Assembly (NCBI GenBank): GCA_020025595.1
Contig: JAHHRV010000001.1
Location: 1 to 64,000 of the forward strand
DNA from: Oscillospiraceae bacterium
GTDB taxonomy: Bacteria; Bacillota; Clostridia; Oscillospirales; Oscillospiraceae
Reading direction: 5' to 3'
DNA length: 64,000 nt
In this document: one piece after another, positions 16,482-25,415 of the stretch
Position numbering within the stretch: the first letter of the stretch is position 1
How the letters are laid out: every line of letters begins with the position of its first letter
The notes under the pieces: model-generated
What the model was told of the DNA's origin: nothing
Database searches by the model: none
The model's input: the letters and a program-made list of their open reading frames with translations, nothing else
Program-made: the position numbers and the translations under genes

Positions 16482-17798
16482 ATGACTCCCAGACAGACGG
16501 CACTGGAAGTGCTGATCGGCTGCCGGAAAAAAGACGGCTGGTCCAACGCACTGCTGAAAGAGCAGATCGGCCGTGCCAATCTTGATAAGCGCGATGCGGC
16601 ACTGGCTACGCGGCTGTGCTACGGCGTGCTGCAGAACCGGGGCCTGCTGGATTTTTACTGCCAGCAGCTGCTTACGGGAAAGCTGAAGGGCCTGCGTCCG
16701 GTGGTACGGGATATCCTGCATCTGGGACTGTATCAGATCCTGCTGATGGACAAAATTCCTGATTCTGCCGCAGTAAACGAGTCTGTGGTGCTGGCAAAGC
16801 AGTACTGCAAAAAGCAGCCCCACGCGGCATCACTGGTCAACGGCGTGCTGCGCAATGCTGTGCGGAAGAAGGATGAACTGGCTGAGCCGGAGGATCTTGC
16901 GACAAAGTATTCCCATCCGGAGGGACTGGTCAATCTGTTCCGCAGCTATGTGGGACAGGAGCGGCTTGAAAATATGCTGCGGGCCAACAACGAGGCTCCG
17001 GAAACTGTGATTCAGGTGAACACCCTGAAGACCACGGTGCAGCAGCTGGAAGCACGCTTGGAATCAGAGGGCGTGCAGGCAAAGAAGCATCCCTGGCTTT
17101 CTGACTGCCTGGTGCTCAGCGGTACCGGCAGTATTGACAAGCTGCCCAGTTTTCGGGATGGCTGGTTCTATGTGCAGGATGCGGCTGCGAAGCTGGCAGT
17201 AGATTGTGCCAGAATCCCGGAAGGGGAGCTGCTTATTACAGACTGCTGTGCTGCCCCCGGCGGCAAGAGCTTTGCAGCGGCAATGGCACTGGGCGGCAAA
17301 GGAAGAATCGTATCTTCCGATGTCCACGAACATAAGGTTGCACTGATGCAAAACGGTGCAGACCGTCTGGGATTTGAAAATATGCATCCCCGGCAGTTTG
17401 ATGCCACAGTGTTTGATGCAGAACTTGAAAACCGTGTGGATGTGGCGCTGGTGGATGTGCCTTGCAGCGGCTACGGCATCATCCGCAAAAAGCCGGACAT
17501 CCGGGAAAAAGACCCGGACACCATGAAGGAACTGCCTGCGCTGCAGCTTCAGATCCTGAGCAATCAGGCTCGGTATGTAAAGCCCGGCGGTGTGCTGCTG
17601 TATTCCACCTGTACACTGGTACGCCGGGAAAATGAGGGCGTGGTGGAAAAATTCCTGAAATCTCACCCGGAATTTTCTACCGAGCCTCTGGAACTGCCGG
17701 ATGTTTTCGGTAAGAACGAAAACGGCATGCTGGCACTGGTTCCCGGAGAATATGACACAGACGGCTTCTTTATTTGCCGTATGCGGAGGACTGTATGA
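16482..17798 (+). CDS. rsmB: 16S rRNA (cytosine-967-C5)-methyltransferase
   Basis: SAM-dependent rRNA methyltransferase of the RsmB/Sun family, 438 residues. The N-terminal NusB-like RNA-binding domain covers about residues 1-140. The methyltransferase domain follows, with the SAM motif CCAAPGGKS, the catalytic VDVPCSGYGIIRKKPDI (Pro-Cys) and the second Cys in YSTCTLVRRENE. The start ATG lies one base after the fmt stop with GGAG upstream. It overlaps rlmN by 4 bases. A zinc-peptidase gene often seen between fmt and rsmB in Clostridia is missing. Confidence 0.95.
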   Translation: MTPRQTALEVLIGCRKKDGWSNALLKEQIGRANLDKRDAALATRLCYGVLQNRGLLDFYCQQLLTGKLKGLRPVVRDILHLGLYQILLMDKIPDSAAVNESVVLAKQYCKKQPHAASLVNGVLRNAVRKKDELAEPEDLATKYSHPEGLVNLFRSYVGQERLENMLRANNEAPETVIQVNTLKTTVQQLEARLESEGVQAKKHPWLSDCLVLSGTGSIDKLPSFRDGWFYVQDAAAKLAVDCARIPEGELLITDCCAAPGGKSFAAAMALGGKGRIVSSDVHEHKVALMQNGADRLGFENMHPRQFDATVFDAELENRVDVALVDVPCSGYGIIRKKPDIREKDPDTMKELPALQLQILSNQARYVKPGGVLLYSTCTLVRRENEGVVEKFLKSHPEFSTEPLELPDVFGKNENGMLALVPGEYDTDGFFICRMRRTV

Positions 17799-18826
17799 AT
17801 ATCAAGGCGATGACGCTGCCTGAAATGACCCTTGCACTGAAAGAAATGGGGCAGCCGGCTTTTCGGGCAAAGCAAATTTATACATGGCTGCATAAGGGTG
17901 TGCGCTCCTATGACGAGATGACCAATGTATCCAAGGAACTTCGTCAGAAGCTGGCCCAGGAGTACCCGTTTTATCCGCCGGAGGTGGTGCGCAAGCAGGA
18001 ATCTCAGAAAGACGGAACCATCAAGTATCTGTGGCAGCTTGCCGACGGAAACTGCGTGGAAACGGTTCTGATGCGCTATCACTATGGCAACACCGTCTGT
18101 ATCTCCACAGAGGTGGGCTGCCGGATGGGATGTGCATTCTGTGCATCCACGCTGGGCGGACTGGTTCGCAGACTGGAACCTCAGGAAATGCTGGATCAGG
18201 TGCTGTTTACTCAGGTGGACTCGGGACAGCCGATTTCCCACATCGTGCTGATGGGAATCGGTGAGCCGCTGGACAATTATGATAATGTGATGCGATTCCT
18301 GGAACTGGTGAACAGCGAAAACGGAATGAACATTTCCATGCGTCACATCAGCCTTTCCACCTGCGGCCTGGTGCCCAAGATCCGGGAGCTGGCAGAAAAG
18401 AAGCTGCAGCTGACACTGTCGATTTCGCTGCACGCACCCAAGGACGAGACTCGAAACAAAATCATGCCTGTAAACAAGGCATACTCGTCTGAGGAGCTTC
18501 TGGATGCCTGCCGTGATTACTATAAAATTACGGGACGCCGGATTTCTTTTGAATATGCTATGATCGACGGGGTGAACGACTCTGAGGCAGATGCAAAGCT
18601 TTTGCTGAAGCGGCTGAAGGGATTGCCTGCCCATGTCAATATGATCCCGCTGAATCATGTGGAGGAAAGTCCTCTCAAGCCCAGCACCCGCATGGCTGTG
18701 CAGCGCTTCCAGAAAATTCTGGAAGATGGCGGCGTGCCTGCCACGGTTCGCAGAACTTTGGGCGGGGACATTGATGCTTCCTGCGGACAGCTGCGCCGGA
18801 AGTATAACAAAGAACAGGGAAAATAA
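17795..18826 (+). CDS. rlmN: 23S rRNA/tRNA (adenine-C2)-methyltransferase RlmN
   Basis: Radical SAM enzyme methylating C2 of A2503 in 23S rRNA and A37 in some tRNAs. The iron-sulfur cluster cysteines are Cys109, Cys113 and Cys116 (GCRMGCAFC). GIGEPLDN and SLHAP segments are typical. The C-terminal region has the conserved VRRTLGGDIDASCGQLR, carrying the methyl-carrying Cys. The 343 residues are normal. The ATG at 17795 has GGAGG 5 bases upstream and overlaps the rsmB stop. Confidence 0.97.
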   Translation: MNIKAMTLPEMTLALKEMGQPAFRAKQIYTWLHKGVRSYDEMTNVSKELRQKLAQEYPFYPPEVVRKQESQKDGTIKYLWQLADGNCVETVLMRYHYGNTVCISTEVGCRMGCAFCASTLGGLVRRLEPQEMLDQVLFTQVDSGQPISHIVLMGIGEPLDNYDNVMRFLELVNSENGMNISMRHISLSTCGLVPKIRELAEKKLQLTLSISLHAPKDETRNKIMPVNKAYSSEELLDACRDYYKITGRRISFEYAMIDGVNDSEADAKLLLKRLKGLPAHVNMIPLNHVEESPLKPSTRMAVQRFQKILEDGGVPATVRRTLGGDIDASCGQLRRKYNKEQGK

Positions 18827-18850
18827 TCAAAGCGAAAGGAGGCACTGCCT

Positions 18851-19582
18851 ATGCAAAGCTGGGGCTTAACTGATACGGGCTGTGTCCGCAGCCAAAATCA
18901 GGATGCATTCCAGATCGTACAGCTGGATCGCAGCACCTGGTTATATGTCGTATGTGACGGCATGGGAGGTGCAAAATCCGGCAACATTGCTAGCTCTCTG
19001 GCCATTGATGTTTTTGTTCAGGAGCTCAAGCGTGTACACAAGTTCGGAATGAGTCAGGAGCACATCGAACAGATGCTGATCGGCGGAGCCAAACTTGCGA
19101 ATTTTACCGTTTATGACCAGGCACAGCAGTTTGAAGAGTTCCAGGGAATGGGAACAACACTGGTGGCTGCATATGTAACGGGGAAAAAAGTTACCGTTAT
19201 CAATGTGGGCGACAGCCGCTGCTATATGGTCAACAGCGATGGTGTCCGCCAGATCACCACGGATCATTCTCTGGTCCAGAGTATGGTCAGCAGGGGAGAG
19301 CTGACTCCGGAACAGGCCAGAACCTTTCCCGGAAAGAACTTTATCACTCGTGCAATCGGCACGGAAGCTACCATCGAATGTGACCTGTTCCATGAGACAA
19401 TGGAGCGGGGCGATGCACTGCTTCTGTGCAGCGACGGTCTGAGCGGCGTGGTTGATGAACAGGAAATCCTGTTTGAGGTCGTCCATGGCGTGAACAAAGA
19501 AAATTGCTGCCAGCGGCTGCTGGATATTGCAAAGATGCGGGGCGCACCGGACAATGTAACAAGCATACTGGTGTTTGCCTGA
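18851..19582 (+). CDS. stp: PP2C-type Ser/Thr protein phosphatase
   Basis: Metal-dependent PPM/PP2C phosphatase, 243 residues, that reverses phosphorylation by the neighbouring PASTA kinase. Metal-site motifs are visible: VCDGMGGAKSG (Asp and Gly-Gly), GMGTTLVA, VGDSRCY, LLCSDGLSG and the final APDNVTSILV. AAAGGAGG lies 10 bases upstream of the start. The phosphatase-kinase-rsgA order is conserved in Firmicutes. Confidence 0.96.
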   Translation: MQSWGLTDTGCVRSQNQDAFQIVQLDRSTWLYVVCDGMGGAKSGNIASSLAIDVFVQELKRVHKFGMSQEHIEQMLIGGAKLANFTVYDQAQQFEEFQGMGTTLVAAYVTGKKVTVINVGDSRCYMVNSDGVRQITTDHSLVQSMVSRGELTPEQARTFPGKNFITRAIGTEATIECDLFHETMERGDALLLCSDGLSGVVDEQEILFEVVHGVNKENCCQRLLDIAKMRGAPDNVTSILVFA

Positions 19583-19607
19583 GCCGGCAGATGAAAGGAG
19601 TAGGACA

Positions 19608-21962
19608 ATGGATAACGATAAATACATCGGCCGGCTTTTGGACGGTCGTTATGAAATTCTGGAAGTAATTGGCACCGGCGGTATGGCAGTGGTTTACAAG
19701 GCCCGCTGCCACAGACTGAACCGACTGGTTGCCATTAAAATTCTGAAGGATGATCTGTCTCAGGATGAAGAGTTCCGCCGACGCTTCCATGCGGAGAGTC
19801 AGGCGGTCGCCATGCTGAGCCATCCCAATATCATGTCTGTATATGATGTCTCCACTTCGGGGGATGCAGACTATATTGTCATGGAGCTGATCGATGGCAT
19901 CACTCTGAAGCAGTACATGGAAAAGAAAGGCACCCTGAACTGGAAGGAAACCCTTCACTTCTCCATGCAGATTGCCAAGGCACTGGAGCACGCCCACAGC
20001 CGCGGAATCGTCCACAGAGATATTAAGCCCCACAATGTGATGGTGCTGAAAAACGGCAGTGTCAAGGTAACGGATTTCGGCATTGCAAGAATCATGTCCA
20101 GTAGCAACACGCTGACGAAGGAAGCTCTGGGCTCAGTACATTACATCTCTCCGGAGCAGGCTAAGGGCGGCAGAGTAGATGTCCGTTCCGACCTGTACTC
20201 TCTGGGCGTCGTCATGTATGAGATGATGACCGGAAGAGCTCCCTATGACGGAGAGTCTCCTGTCGCGGTGGCAATTCAGCACATCAACGGCGGAGCGCCT
20301 ATGCCTTCTACATTAAATCCCAATATTCCCGGTGGCCTGGAGCAGATCATCATGAAGGCTATGGCTCTGAATCCGGATGACAGATACAGCAATGCAACTG
20401 CGATGCTGTACGATCTGGAAGAGTTCCGCAAAAATCCCAGTATTCTCTTTGATTTTAATGATAAGGCCGATGTGGATGCAGCGACCATGCTGAACAACAT
20501 GGCTGCATCGCAGGAGCGGGTGGTTCCTGTTCAGCCGAGAACCACGGCAGAACGGATCGCCGGTGTACATCCGGACCGTCCGGCTCAGCCCAGAGCGGCC
20601 GGTTCTCAGGCAAGACCCAATGCATCTCAGGCTCAGCGTCCCAGACGAGATGCAGAAGGCAGAGTAAACAGCCGAGATGCAGAGATGTGTCGCGGCAATC
20701 GCGATGCCGATGTCAGACGCAGTGCAAACCGTCCGGCCCGCAGGGAGCAGGATCAGGAACGGGAAAACCGGAACCGTACCGTTACCATCGCCGTTGCGGT
20801 ATGCTCCGGCATTGCAGTGGTGGCAATTCTGATTTTCCTGGTGCTGCTGCTCAATGGCGGCCTGTTCGGAAACAATGCCCAGGTTGTGGAGGTTCCCAAT
20901 CTGGTGGGTCAGGTCTATGATAAGCTGGACCACACCAAATACCCCAATATCGAAATCGTCCAGGGAGACCGGGTCTTTGACGATACCTATGAAGAAGGTA
21001 AGATTGTCGATCAGAATCCCAAGCCCAAGGAGCAGATTCCTGTAGGTGGACGGGTTCAGGTCTATGTCAGCATGGGACCGGAGCAGGATGAGCTTCCTGC
21101 CATTGCGGATATGCAAGGCATGACCAAGGATGCAGCTCAGAATTATCTGAATGCACTGAAGGGTGACCTGGTTGCAAAGTTTGAAGAAATCAACGATGAC
21201 GAAGTGAAAGAGGGTCTGGTTGTCAAGACAGATCCTGCCAAGGGCGAACAGCTTCAGAAGGGACAGACCGTTACGATTTATCTGAGTAAGGGTCCGGAAA
21301 TCAAGAAGAACAAGGTCCCCAATGTCATCGGTAAGGATAAGAACACCGCAATTGAGATTCTGGCAAACAACGGATTTAAGACCTACATCATCGAAACCGA
21401 GGAGAGCCGGGAGGCAAAGGATACTGTCACACGGCTGTCTGTGCGTGCCAATGAAAACCTGGATGTGACAACGGAAATTATCATCTATGTTTCTGAAGGC
21501 ACCATCCGGGAGCGGGTTCCCAATCTGGTGAATATGTCTGTTGAAGATGCACAGAAGGAACTGGACAATCTGAGCTTTAAGAATATTTCCGTTGTCCGTG
21601 AAGAGAATCCTGCAGAAAAGGATACCGTTTTCCGTCAGTCTATTTCCGCAGGCGTGGAAATCGATGTGACAACAGAGATCGTGCTGTATGTTTCTGACGG
21701 CCCCAAGGAAACCGAGCCGCCCACAACAGAGACCACAGAACCGGAACAGACGGTGTATAAGACAATCAATCTGCCTATGGATAAAAAGGATCCATACAAG
21801 CTGACCATTACGCTGGAAGGCAAAACCATCGTGGATGAACAGGTGATTCAGCCTGGCACGGCCAGCTATGCGGTGCAGCTCAGCGGCAGAGGCACAGGCT
21901 ATATTGAAATCTATATCGACGGCGAATACAACCGTACAGAAAAGGTGGACTTTGGTGGTTAA
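19608..21962 (+). CDS. prkC: PASTA-domain Ser/Thr protein kinase (PrkC/PknB type)
   Basis: Transmembrane kinase that senses muropeptides or lipid II and controls growth, wall synthesis and dormancy exit. The kinase domain is residues 14 to about 275: glycine loop IGTGGMAVVYKA, Lys44 in AIKIL, catalytic Asp138 in HRDIKPHN, then DFG. An Arg/Gln-rich linker follows, one membrane helix at about 390-419, and four PASTA repeats outside (about 427-487, 497-560, 567-629, 636-696). A Thr/Glu/Pro linker and an 80-residue C-terminal beta domain end the 784-residue protein. Start chosen at the ATG after AAAGGAG; rsgA overlaps its end by 8 bases. Confidence 0.96.
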   Translation: MDNDKYIGRLLDGRYEILEVIGTGGMAVVYKARCHRLNRLVAIKILKDDLSQDEEFRRRFHAESQAVAMLSHPNIMSVYDVSTSGDADYIVMELIDGITLKQYMEKKGTLNWKETLHFSMQIAKALEHAHSRGIVHRDIKPHNVMVLKNGSVKVTDFGIARIMSSSNTLTKEALGSVHYISPEQAKGGRVDVRSDLYSLGVVMYEMMTGRAPYDGESPVAVAIQHINGGAPMPSTLNPNIPGGLEQIIMKAMALNPDDRYSNATAMLYDLEEFRKNPSILFDFNDKADVDAATMLNNMAASQERVVPVQPRTTAERIAGVHPDRPAQPRAAGSQARPNASQAQRPRRDAEGRVNSRDAEMCRGNRDADVRRSANRPARREQDQERENRNRTVTIAVAVCSGIAVVAILIFLVLLLNGGLFGNNAQVVEVPNLVGQVYDKLDHTKYPNIEIVQGDRVFDDTYEEGKIVDQNPKPKEQIPVGGRVQVYVSMGPEQDELPAIADMQGMTKDAAQNYLNALKGDLVAKFEEINDDEVKEGLVVKTDPAKGEQLQKGQTVTIYLSKGPEIKKNKVPNVIGKDKNTAIEILANNGFKTYIIETEESREAKDTVTRLSVRANENLDVTTEIIIYVSEGTIRERVPNLVNMSVEDAQKELDNLSFKNISVVREENPAEKDTVFRQSISAGVEIDVTTEIVLYVSDGPKETEPPTTETTEPEQTVYKTINLPMDKKDPYKLTITLEGKTIVDEQVIQPGTASYAVQLSGRGTGYIEIYIDGEYNRTEKVDFGG

Positions 21963-22839
21963 AAAACACAATGGGCGAATCATAAAATCCCTGAGTGGGT
22001 TTTATGATGTGCAAACGGAAGAGAAAGTCATCACCTGTCGGGCAAGAGGTCATCTGCGCAGAGGTCAGATCCCTCTGGTAGGCGATCTGGTGGAAATCAG
22101 CGAGGAAAAGGGCAAGGGAATGCTGGAACAGATCCTGCCCCGAAAAAACTGTTTTGTTCGTCCGGCGGTTGCGAACCTGGACTTGCTTGTGGTTTTTGCG
22201 GCAAATGTGAATCCGGTGACGGAGCCTTTCCTGATTGACCGGGTTGCGGCCATTGCCGGTGACCAGGGTGTCGAAGTTTGCATCTGTATCAACAAGTGCG
22301 ATATGGATGCAGGTGATGACCTGGCAAACATTTACCGCAATGCCGGCTACACGGTGATTCAGACCAGTGCAGAGTCCGGACTCGGAGTGGAGCAGCTGCG
22401 TCAGCAGCTGAAAGGAAAGTTCGCTGCGTTCACCGGAAACTCCGGTGTTGGCAAAAGCAGTATTCTGAACGCACTGGAACCGAAGCTGCAGTTGCAGACC
22501 GGAGAAGTTTCTGAAAAGCTGGGACGCGGCAGACATACCACCCGCCATGTGCAGATCTATAAGATCGGTGATGACAGCTTTATTGCTGACACTCCGGGAT
22601 TTTCCTCTTTTGATACCGATCAGATGGAAGTGATTCTGAAGGAGAATCTGCAGTACGCATTCCCGGAATTCGGCGAATATATCGGAAAATGCCAGTTCAG
22701 AGACTGCACCCACCGGAAGGAACCGGGCTGTGCTGTGACTGAAGCACTGGCAAGTGGCAAAATCGGAAAGAGCAGATACGAAAGCTATCTGAAGCTTTAT
22801 GAAAAAGCGGCCCAGATCAAACAGTGGGAACTAAAGTAA
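21955..22839 (+). CDS. rsgA: Ribosome small subunit GTPase RsgA
   Basis: Circularly permuted GTPase that assists late 30S maturation. An N-terminal OB fold is followed by G motifs in permuted order: NKCD (G4), then GNSGVGKSS (P-loop) and DTPGF (G3). The C-terminal zinc site is FRDCTHRKEPGC. The likely start is GTG at 21955 (AAAGGTGG 6 bases upstream), overlapping the prkC stop; TTG at 21952 is possible. The resulting 294 residues match the family. rpe and thiN, often next in Clostridia, are absent. Confidence 0.93.
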   Translation: MVKKHNGRIIKSLSGFYDVQTEEKVITCRARGHLRRGQIPLVGDLVEISEEKGKGMLEQILPRKNCFVRPAVANLDLLVVFAANVNPVTEPFLIDRVAAIAGDQGVEVCICINKCDMDAGDDLANIYRNAGYTVIQTSAESGLGVEQLRQQLKGKFAAFTGNSGVGKSSILNALEPKLQLQTGEVSEKLGRGRHTTRHVQIYKIGDDSFIADTPGFSSFDTDQMEVILKENLQYAFPEFGEYIGKCQFRDCTHRKEPGCAVTEALASGKIGKSRYESYLKLYEKAAQIKQWELK

Positions 22840-22844
22840 ATGAT

Positions 22845-22872
22845 ACCCCCGGACTGATTTCAGCCCGGGGGT
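22845..22872 (+). terminator. Hairpin after rsgA
   Basis: Stem ACCCCCGG/CCGGGGGT with an inner CTGA/TCAG helix, starting 5 bases after the rsgA stop. No T-run follows directly, only AT-rich sequence, so termination strength is uncertain. Confidence 0.55.
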
Positions 22873-23002
22873 ACTACTATATTATATAGTATAACCAGGA
22901 GCGCTAAAGCAACCATCACAGCGGCACAAAACCGCAAAAAACTTTTTCTGCATATTGACCGAAATTTATGTAAAAAGTTTGTGGTTTTTTCTGAAAATGT
23001 GG

Positions 23003-23031
23003 TTGACAAGACAAAAAATATGTGGTATGAT
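23003..23031 (+). promoter_or_regulatory. Promoter of the S10 superoperon
   Basis: Perfect TTGACA (23003-23008), 17-base spacer, TATGAT (23026-23031) with an extended TGG just upstream. The only strong promoter seen before rpsJ; predicted start near 23039. Confidence 0.85.
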
Positions 23032-23038
23032 GTCTGAG

Positions 23039-23297
23039 CATGTGTGGGGAAGCTACGCATGCGGTGCGATGATGCAGGAGATTGCGTCTTAGACGGTAAC
23101 TTCTGCGGAGTATGTCCGGTCATCGGGCGGCTGAGCTGTTCAGATTGCGCTTGCGTATATCGCTGCATCTGAAAGAGGGTCGGCTTGCGTCGGCCATTTT
23201 TCATAGGCTAGAATGATACGCACGGAGGCGCGGACAAACAGTTCACCGTACCCAGGCACTAATGAAACTGAGTACGTTTTCAAGGAGGAAAACAACC
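23039..23297 (+). promoter_or_regulatory. Long 5' leader of the S10 operon
   Basis: About 260 bases lie between the promoter and the rpsJ start with no convincing gene. Visible structure includes AGATTGC/GCATCT around 23139-23173 and GGTCG/CGGCC followed by TTTTT near 23178-23203, which could act as an attenuator. In E. coli and several Firmicutes the S10 leader is the target of L4 feedback; this element is a candidate for the same role. Homology to a known leader family was not tested. Confidence 0.45.
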
Positions 23298-23609
23298 ATG
23301 GCAAACCAAGAAATGATCCGCATCAGACTGAAGGCTTATGATCACCAGCTGATCGACTCCAGCGCTGCAAAGATCGTGGAGACCGCTAAGCGCAACGGCG
23401 CTGCTGTTTCCGGCCCCATCCCTCTGCCCACCAAGAAGGAAGTTGTGACGATCCTTCGTGCTGTCCACAAGTACAAGGATAGCCGTGAGCAGTTCGAGCG
23501 CAGAACCCACAAGAGACTGATCGATATTCTCAACCCCAATCAGAAGACCGTTGAGGCCCTGATGAGCCTGGATCTGCCTGCTGGCGTTGAGATTGAGATA
23601 AAGCTGTAA
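23298..23609 (+). CDS. rpsJ: 30S ribosomal protein S10
   Basis: S10 (NusE), a 30S head protein that also joins antitermination complexes. The 103 residues start MANQEMIRIRLKAYDHQLID, the conserved opening. AAGGAGG lies 8 bases before this ATG; upstream in-frame starts are not supported. First gene of the superoperon, followed by an unusually long 120-base spacer. Confidence 0.98.
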   Translation: MANQEMIRIRLKAYDHQLIDSSAAKIVETAKRNGAAVSGPIPLPTKKEVVTILRAVHKYKDSREQFERRTHKRLIDILNPNQKTVEALMSLDLPAGVEIEIKL

Positions 23610-23630
23610 TTGCTCGTCACAATTATAGCT

Positions 23631-23698
23631 GCCCGCACTGTCTGGCATCGGGCGGACGGGTCATGTTGACATGGGAAACCCAATGTTCCTGAGTCAAC
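23631..23698 (+). promoter_or_regulatory. Structured spacer between rpsJ and rplC
   Basis: Two hairpins fill this spacer. GCCCG/CGGGC pairs 23631-23635 with 23649-23653. GTTGAC/GTCAAC (23665-23670 with 23693-23698) encloses a TGGG-AAA-CCCA stem-loop. The second ends about 30 bases before the rplC start. Possible site for ribosomal-protein feedback or RNA processing; function not known. Confidence 0.4.
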
Positions 23699-23729
23699 CA
23701 ATAACCTATTATAAAAGGAGAAAACCAAA

Positions 23730-24449
23730 ATGCAGAAAGCAATCATCGGCAAAAAAGTGGGCATGACCCAGATCTTCGATGAGAGCGGCAAGGTCATTCC
23801 TGTCACTGTTGTAGAGGCAGGCCCCTGTGTTGTTACTCAGAAGAAGACTGTCGAGACTGACGGCTACACTGCCGTACAGCTGGGCTACGAAGACATTAAG
23901 GAGCACAAGCTGTCCAAGCCTGAGGCTGGCCATTTGAAGAAGGCTGGCGTTGAGGCAAAGCGTCACCTGAAGGAGTTCCGTCTGGAGAACGCTGCTGAAA
24001 TGAATGTCGGCGACGTTGTCAAGGCTGACGTCTTCGCAGCAGGTGACAAGATTGACGTGACCGGCATCAGCAAGGGTCACGGCTTCCAGGGCGTTATCAA
24101 GCGCCACGGTGCACACCGCACCGACATGACTCACGGCGGTGGCCCTGTCCATCGTCACGCAGGTTCTATGGGTGCTTCTTCCCATCAGTCCCGTATCTTC
24201 CCCGGTAAGATCGGCGCTGGTCAGATGGGTAACGAGCAGGTTACCATCGAGAACCTGGACATCGTTAAGGTTGATGCTGAACTGAACATGATCGCAATTC
24301 GCGGCGCCATCCCCGGCCCCAAGGGCGGTCTGGTCTTCATTCGCAACACTGTTAAGAACAACAGAGTTAAGAATGTTGAAACCGGCATCAGCAAGAACCC
24401 GCAGAAGGCTTCCGGCAGAAACCCCCAGAAGGCTTCCGCAAGAGGCTAA
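23730..24449 (+). CDS. rplC: 50S ribosomal protein L3
   Basis: L3 binds 23S rRNA early in 50S assembly and lines the peptidyl-transferase region. MQKAIIGKKVGMTQIF opening and the HGGGPVHRHAGSMG loop (about residues 135-150) are diagnostic. At 239 residues it is about 25-30 longer than most bacterial L3. The extra part is a C-terminal basic tail with two copies of NPQKAS. Confidence 0.98.
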   Translation: MQKAIIGKKVGMTQIFDESGKVIPVTVVEAGPCVVTQKKTVETDGYTAVQLGYEDIKEHKLSKPEAGHLKKAGVEAKRHLKEFRLENAAEMNVGDVVKADVFAAGDKIDVTGISKGHGFQGVIKRHGAHRTDMTHGGGPVHRHAGSMGASSHQSRIFPGKIGAGQMGNEQVTIENLDIVKVDAELNMIAIRGAIPGPKGGLVFIRNTVKNNRVKNVETGISKNPQKASGRNPQKASARG

Positions 24450-24468
24450 GGAAAGGAGAGCTTAAATC

Positions 24469-25092
24469 ATGCCTAAGACTAATGTTTACGATATGTCCGG
24501 CAAGCAGGTCGGCGAGATCGAACTCTCCGCAGCTGTGTTCGGCATTGAACCCAACGGCGCTGTTGTCCATGATGTGGTCAAGAACCACCTGGCAAACTGC
24601 CGTCAGGGCACTCAGTCCGCTCTGACTCGTGCAGAAGTTTCCGGCGGCGGCAGAAAGCCCTGGAGACAGAAGGGCACCGGCCGCGCTCGTCAGGGCAGCA
24701 CCCGTGCTCCTCAGTGGACCCACGGCGGTATCGTGTTCGCTCCCAAGCCCAGAGATTACAGCTACACCCTGAACAAGAAGGTGAAGCGTCTGGCTCTGAA
24801 GAGCGCTCTGTCCGCTAAGGCTCAGGACAACAATGTTGTTGTCATCGACTCCATCAAGATGGATTCCATCAAAACCAAGGACTTCGCAAGCTTCCTGAGC
24901 GCTGTCGGCGCTGAGAAGAAGGCTCTGGTCGTTACCGCTGAGGCTGATCAGATCATCGTCAAGTCCGGCCGCAACATCCCCGGCTGCGCTGTCACCTTCG
25001 CCAACCTGATCAACGTTTACGACGTTGTCAATGCTAACAAGCTGGTTGTCGATCAGGCTGCTCTGGCCAAGATCGAGGAGGTATTCGCATAA
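24469..25092 (+). CDS. rplD: 50S ribosomal protein L4
   Basis: L4 (L4/L1e family), 207 residues. It reaches into the exit tunnel and in some bacteria represses its own operon. The basic tunnel loop GGRKPWRQKGTGRARQGS is at about residues 60-77. The stop codon overlaps the rplW start by one base. Confidence 0.98.
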   Translation: MPKTNVYDMSGKQVGEIELSAAVFGIEPNGAVVHDVVKNHLANCRQGTQSALTRAEVSGGGRKPWRQKGTGRARQGSTRAPQWTHGGIVFAPKPRDYSYTLNKKVKRLALKSALSAKAQDNNVVVIDSIKMDSIKTKDFASFLSAVGAEKKALVVTAEADQIIVKSGRNIPGCAVTFANLINVYDVVNANKLVVDQAALAKIEEVFA

Positions 25093-25385
25093 TGAACGCT
25101 TACGATATCATTAGAAGACCGGTTATCACCGAGCAGTCCATGGAGGCTGTCGCTGATAAGAAGTACGTTTTCATGGTTGATGTCAACGCTAACAAGACCG
25201 AGATCAAGGCTGCTGTGGAAGAGATCTTCGGCGTCAAGGTTGCAAAGGTCAACACCATTCGTATGCAGGGTAAGATGAAGCGCACCGGCGCTTATCCCGC
25301 AGGCCGCCGTGCTGAGTACAAGAAGGCTGTCGTTACCCTGACTGCTGACTCCAAGACCATCGAGTTCTTCGAGGGTATGGTCTAA
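25092..25385 (+). CDS. rplW: 50S ribosomal protein L23
   Basis: L23, 97 residues, lies at the tunnel exit and docks SRP and trigger factor. It opens with YDIIRRPVITEQSM, with the conserved KYVFMVD and KAAVEEIFGVKV segments. It shares the TAATG overlap with rplD. Confidence 0.98.
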   Translation: MNAYDIIRRPVITEQSMEAVADKKYVFMVDVNANKTEIKAAVEEIFGVKVAKVNTIRMQGKMKRTGAYPAGRRAEYKKAVVTLTADSKTIEFFEGMV

Positions 25386-25415
25386 TCCACATCTCAATAA
25401 AGGAGTAAACGCAAA

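Noticed and set aside
20313..21983. 556-codon frame opposite prkC
   Set aside because: Antisense translation without motifs; the kinase and PASTA domains on the plus strand are complete.
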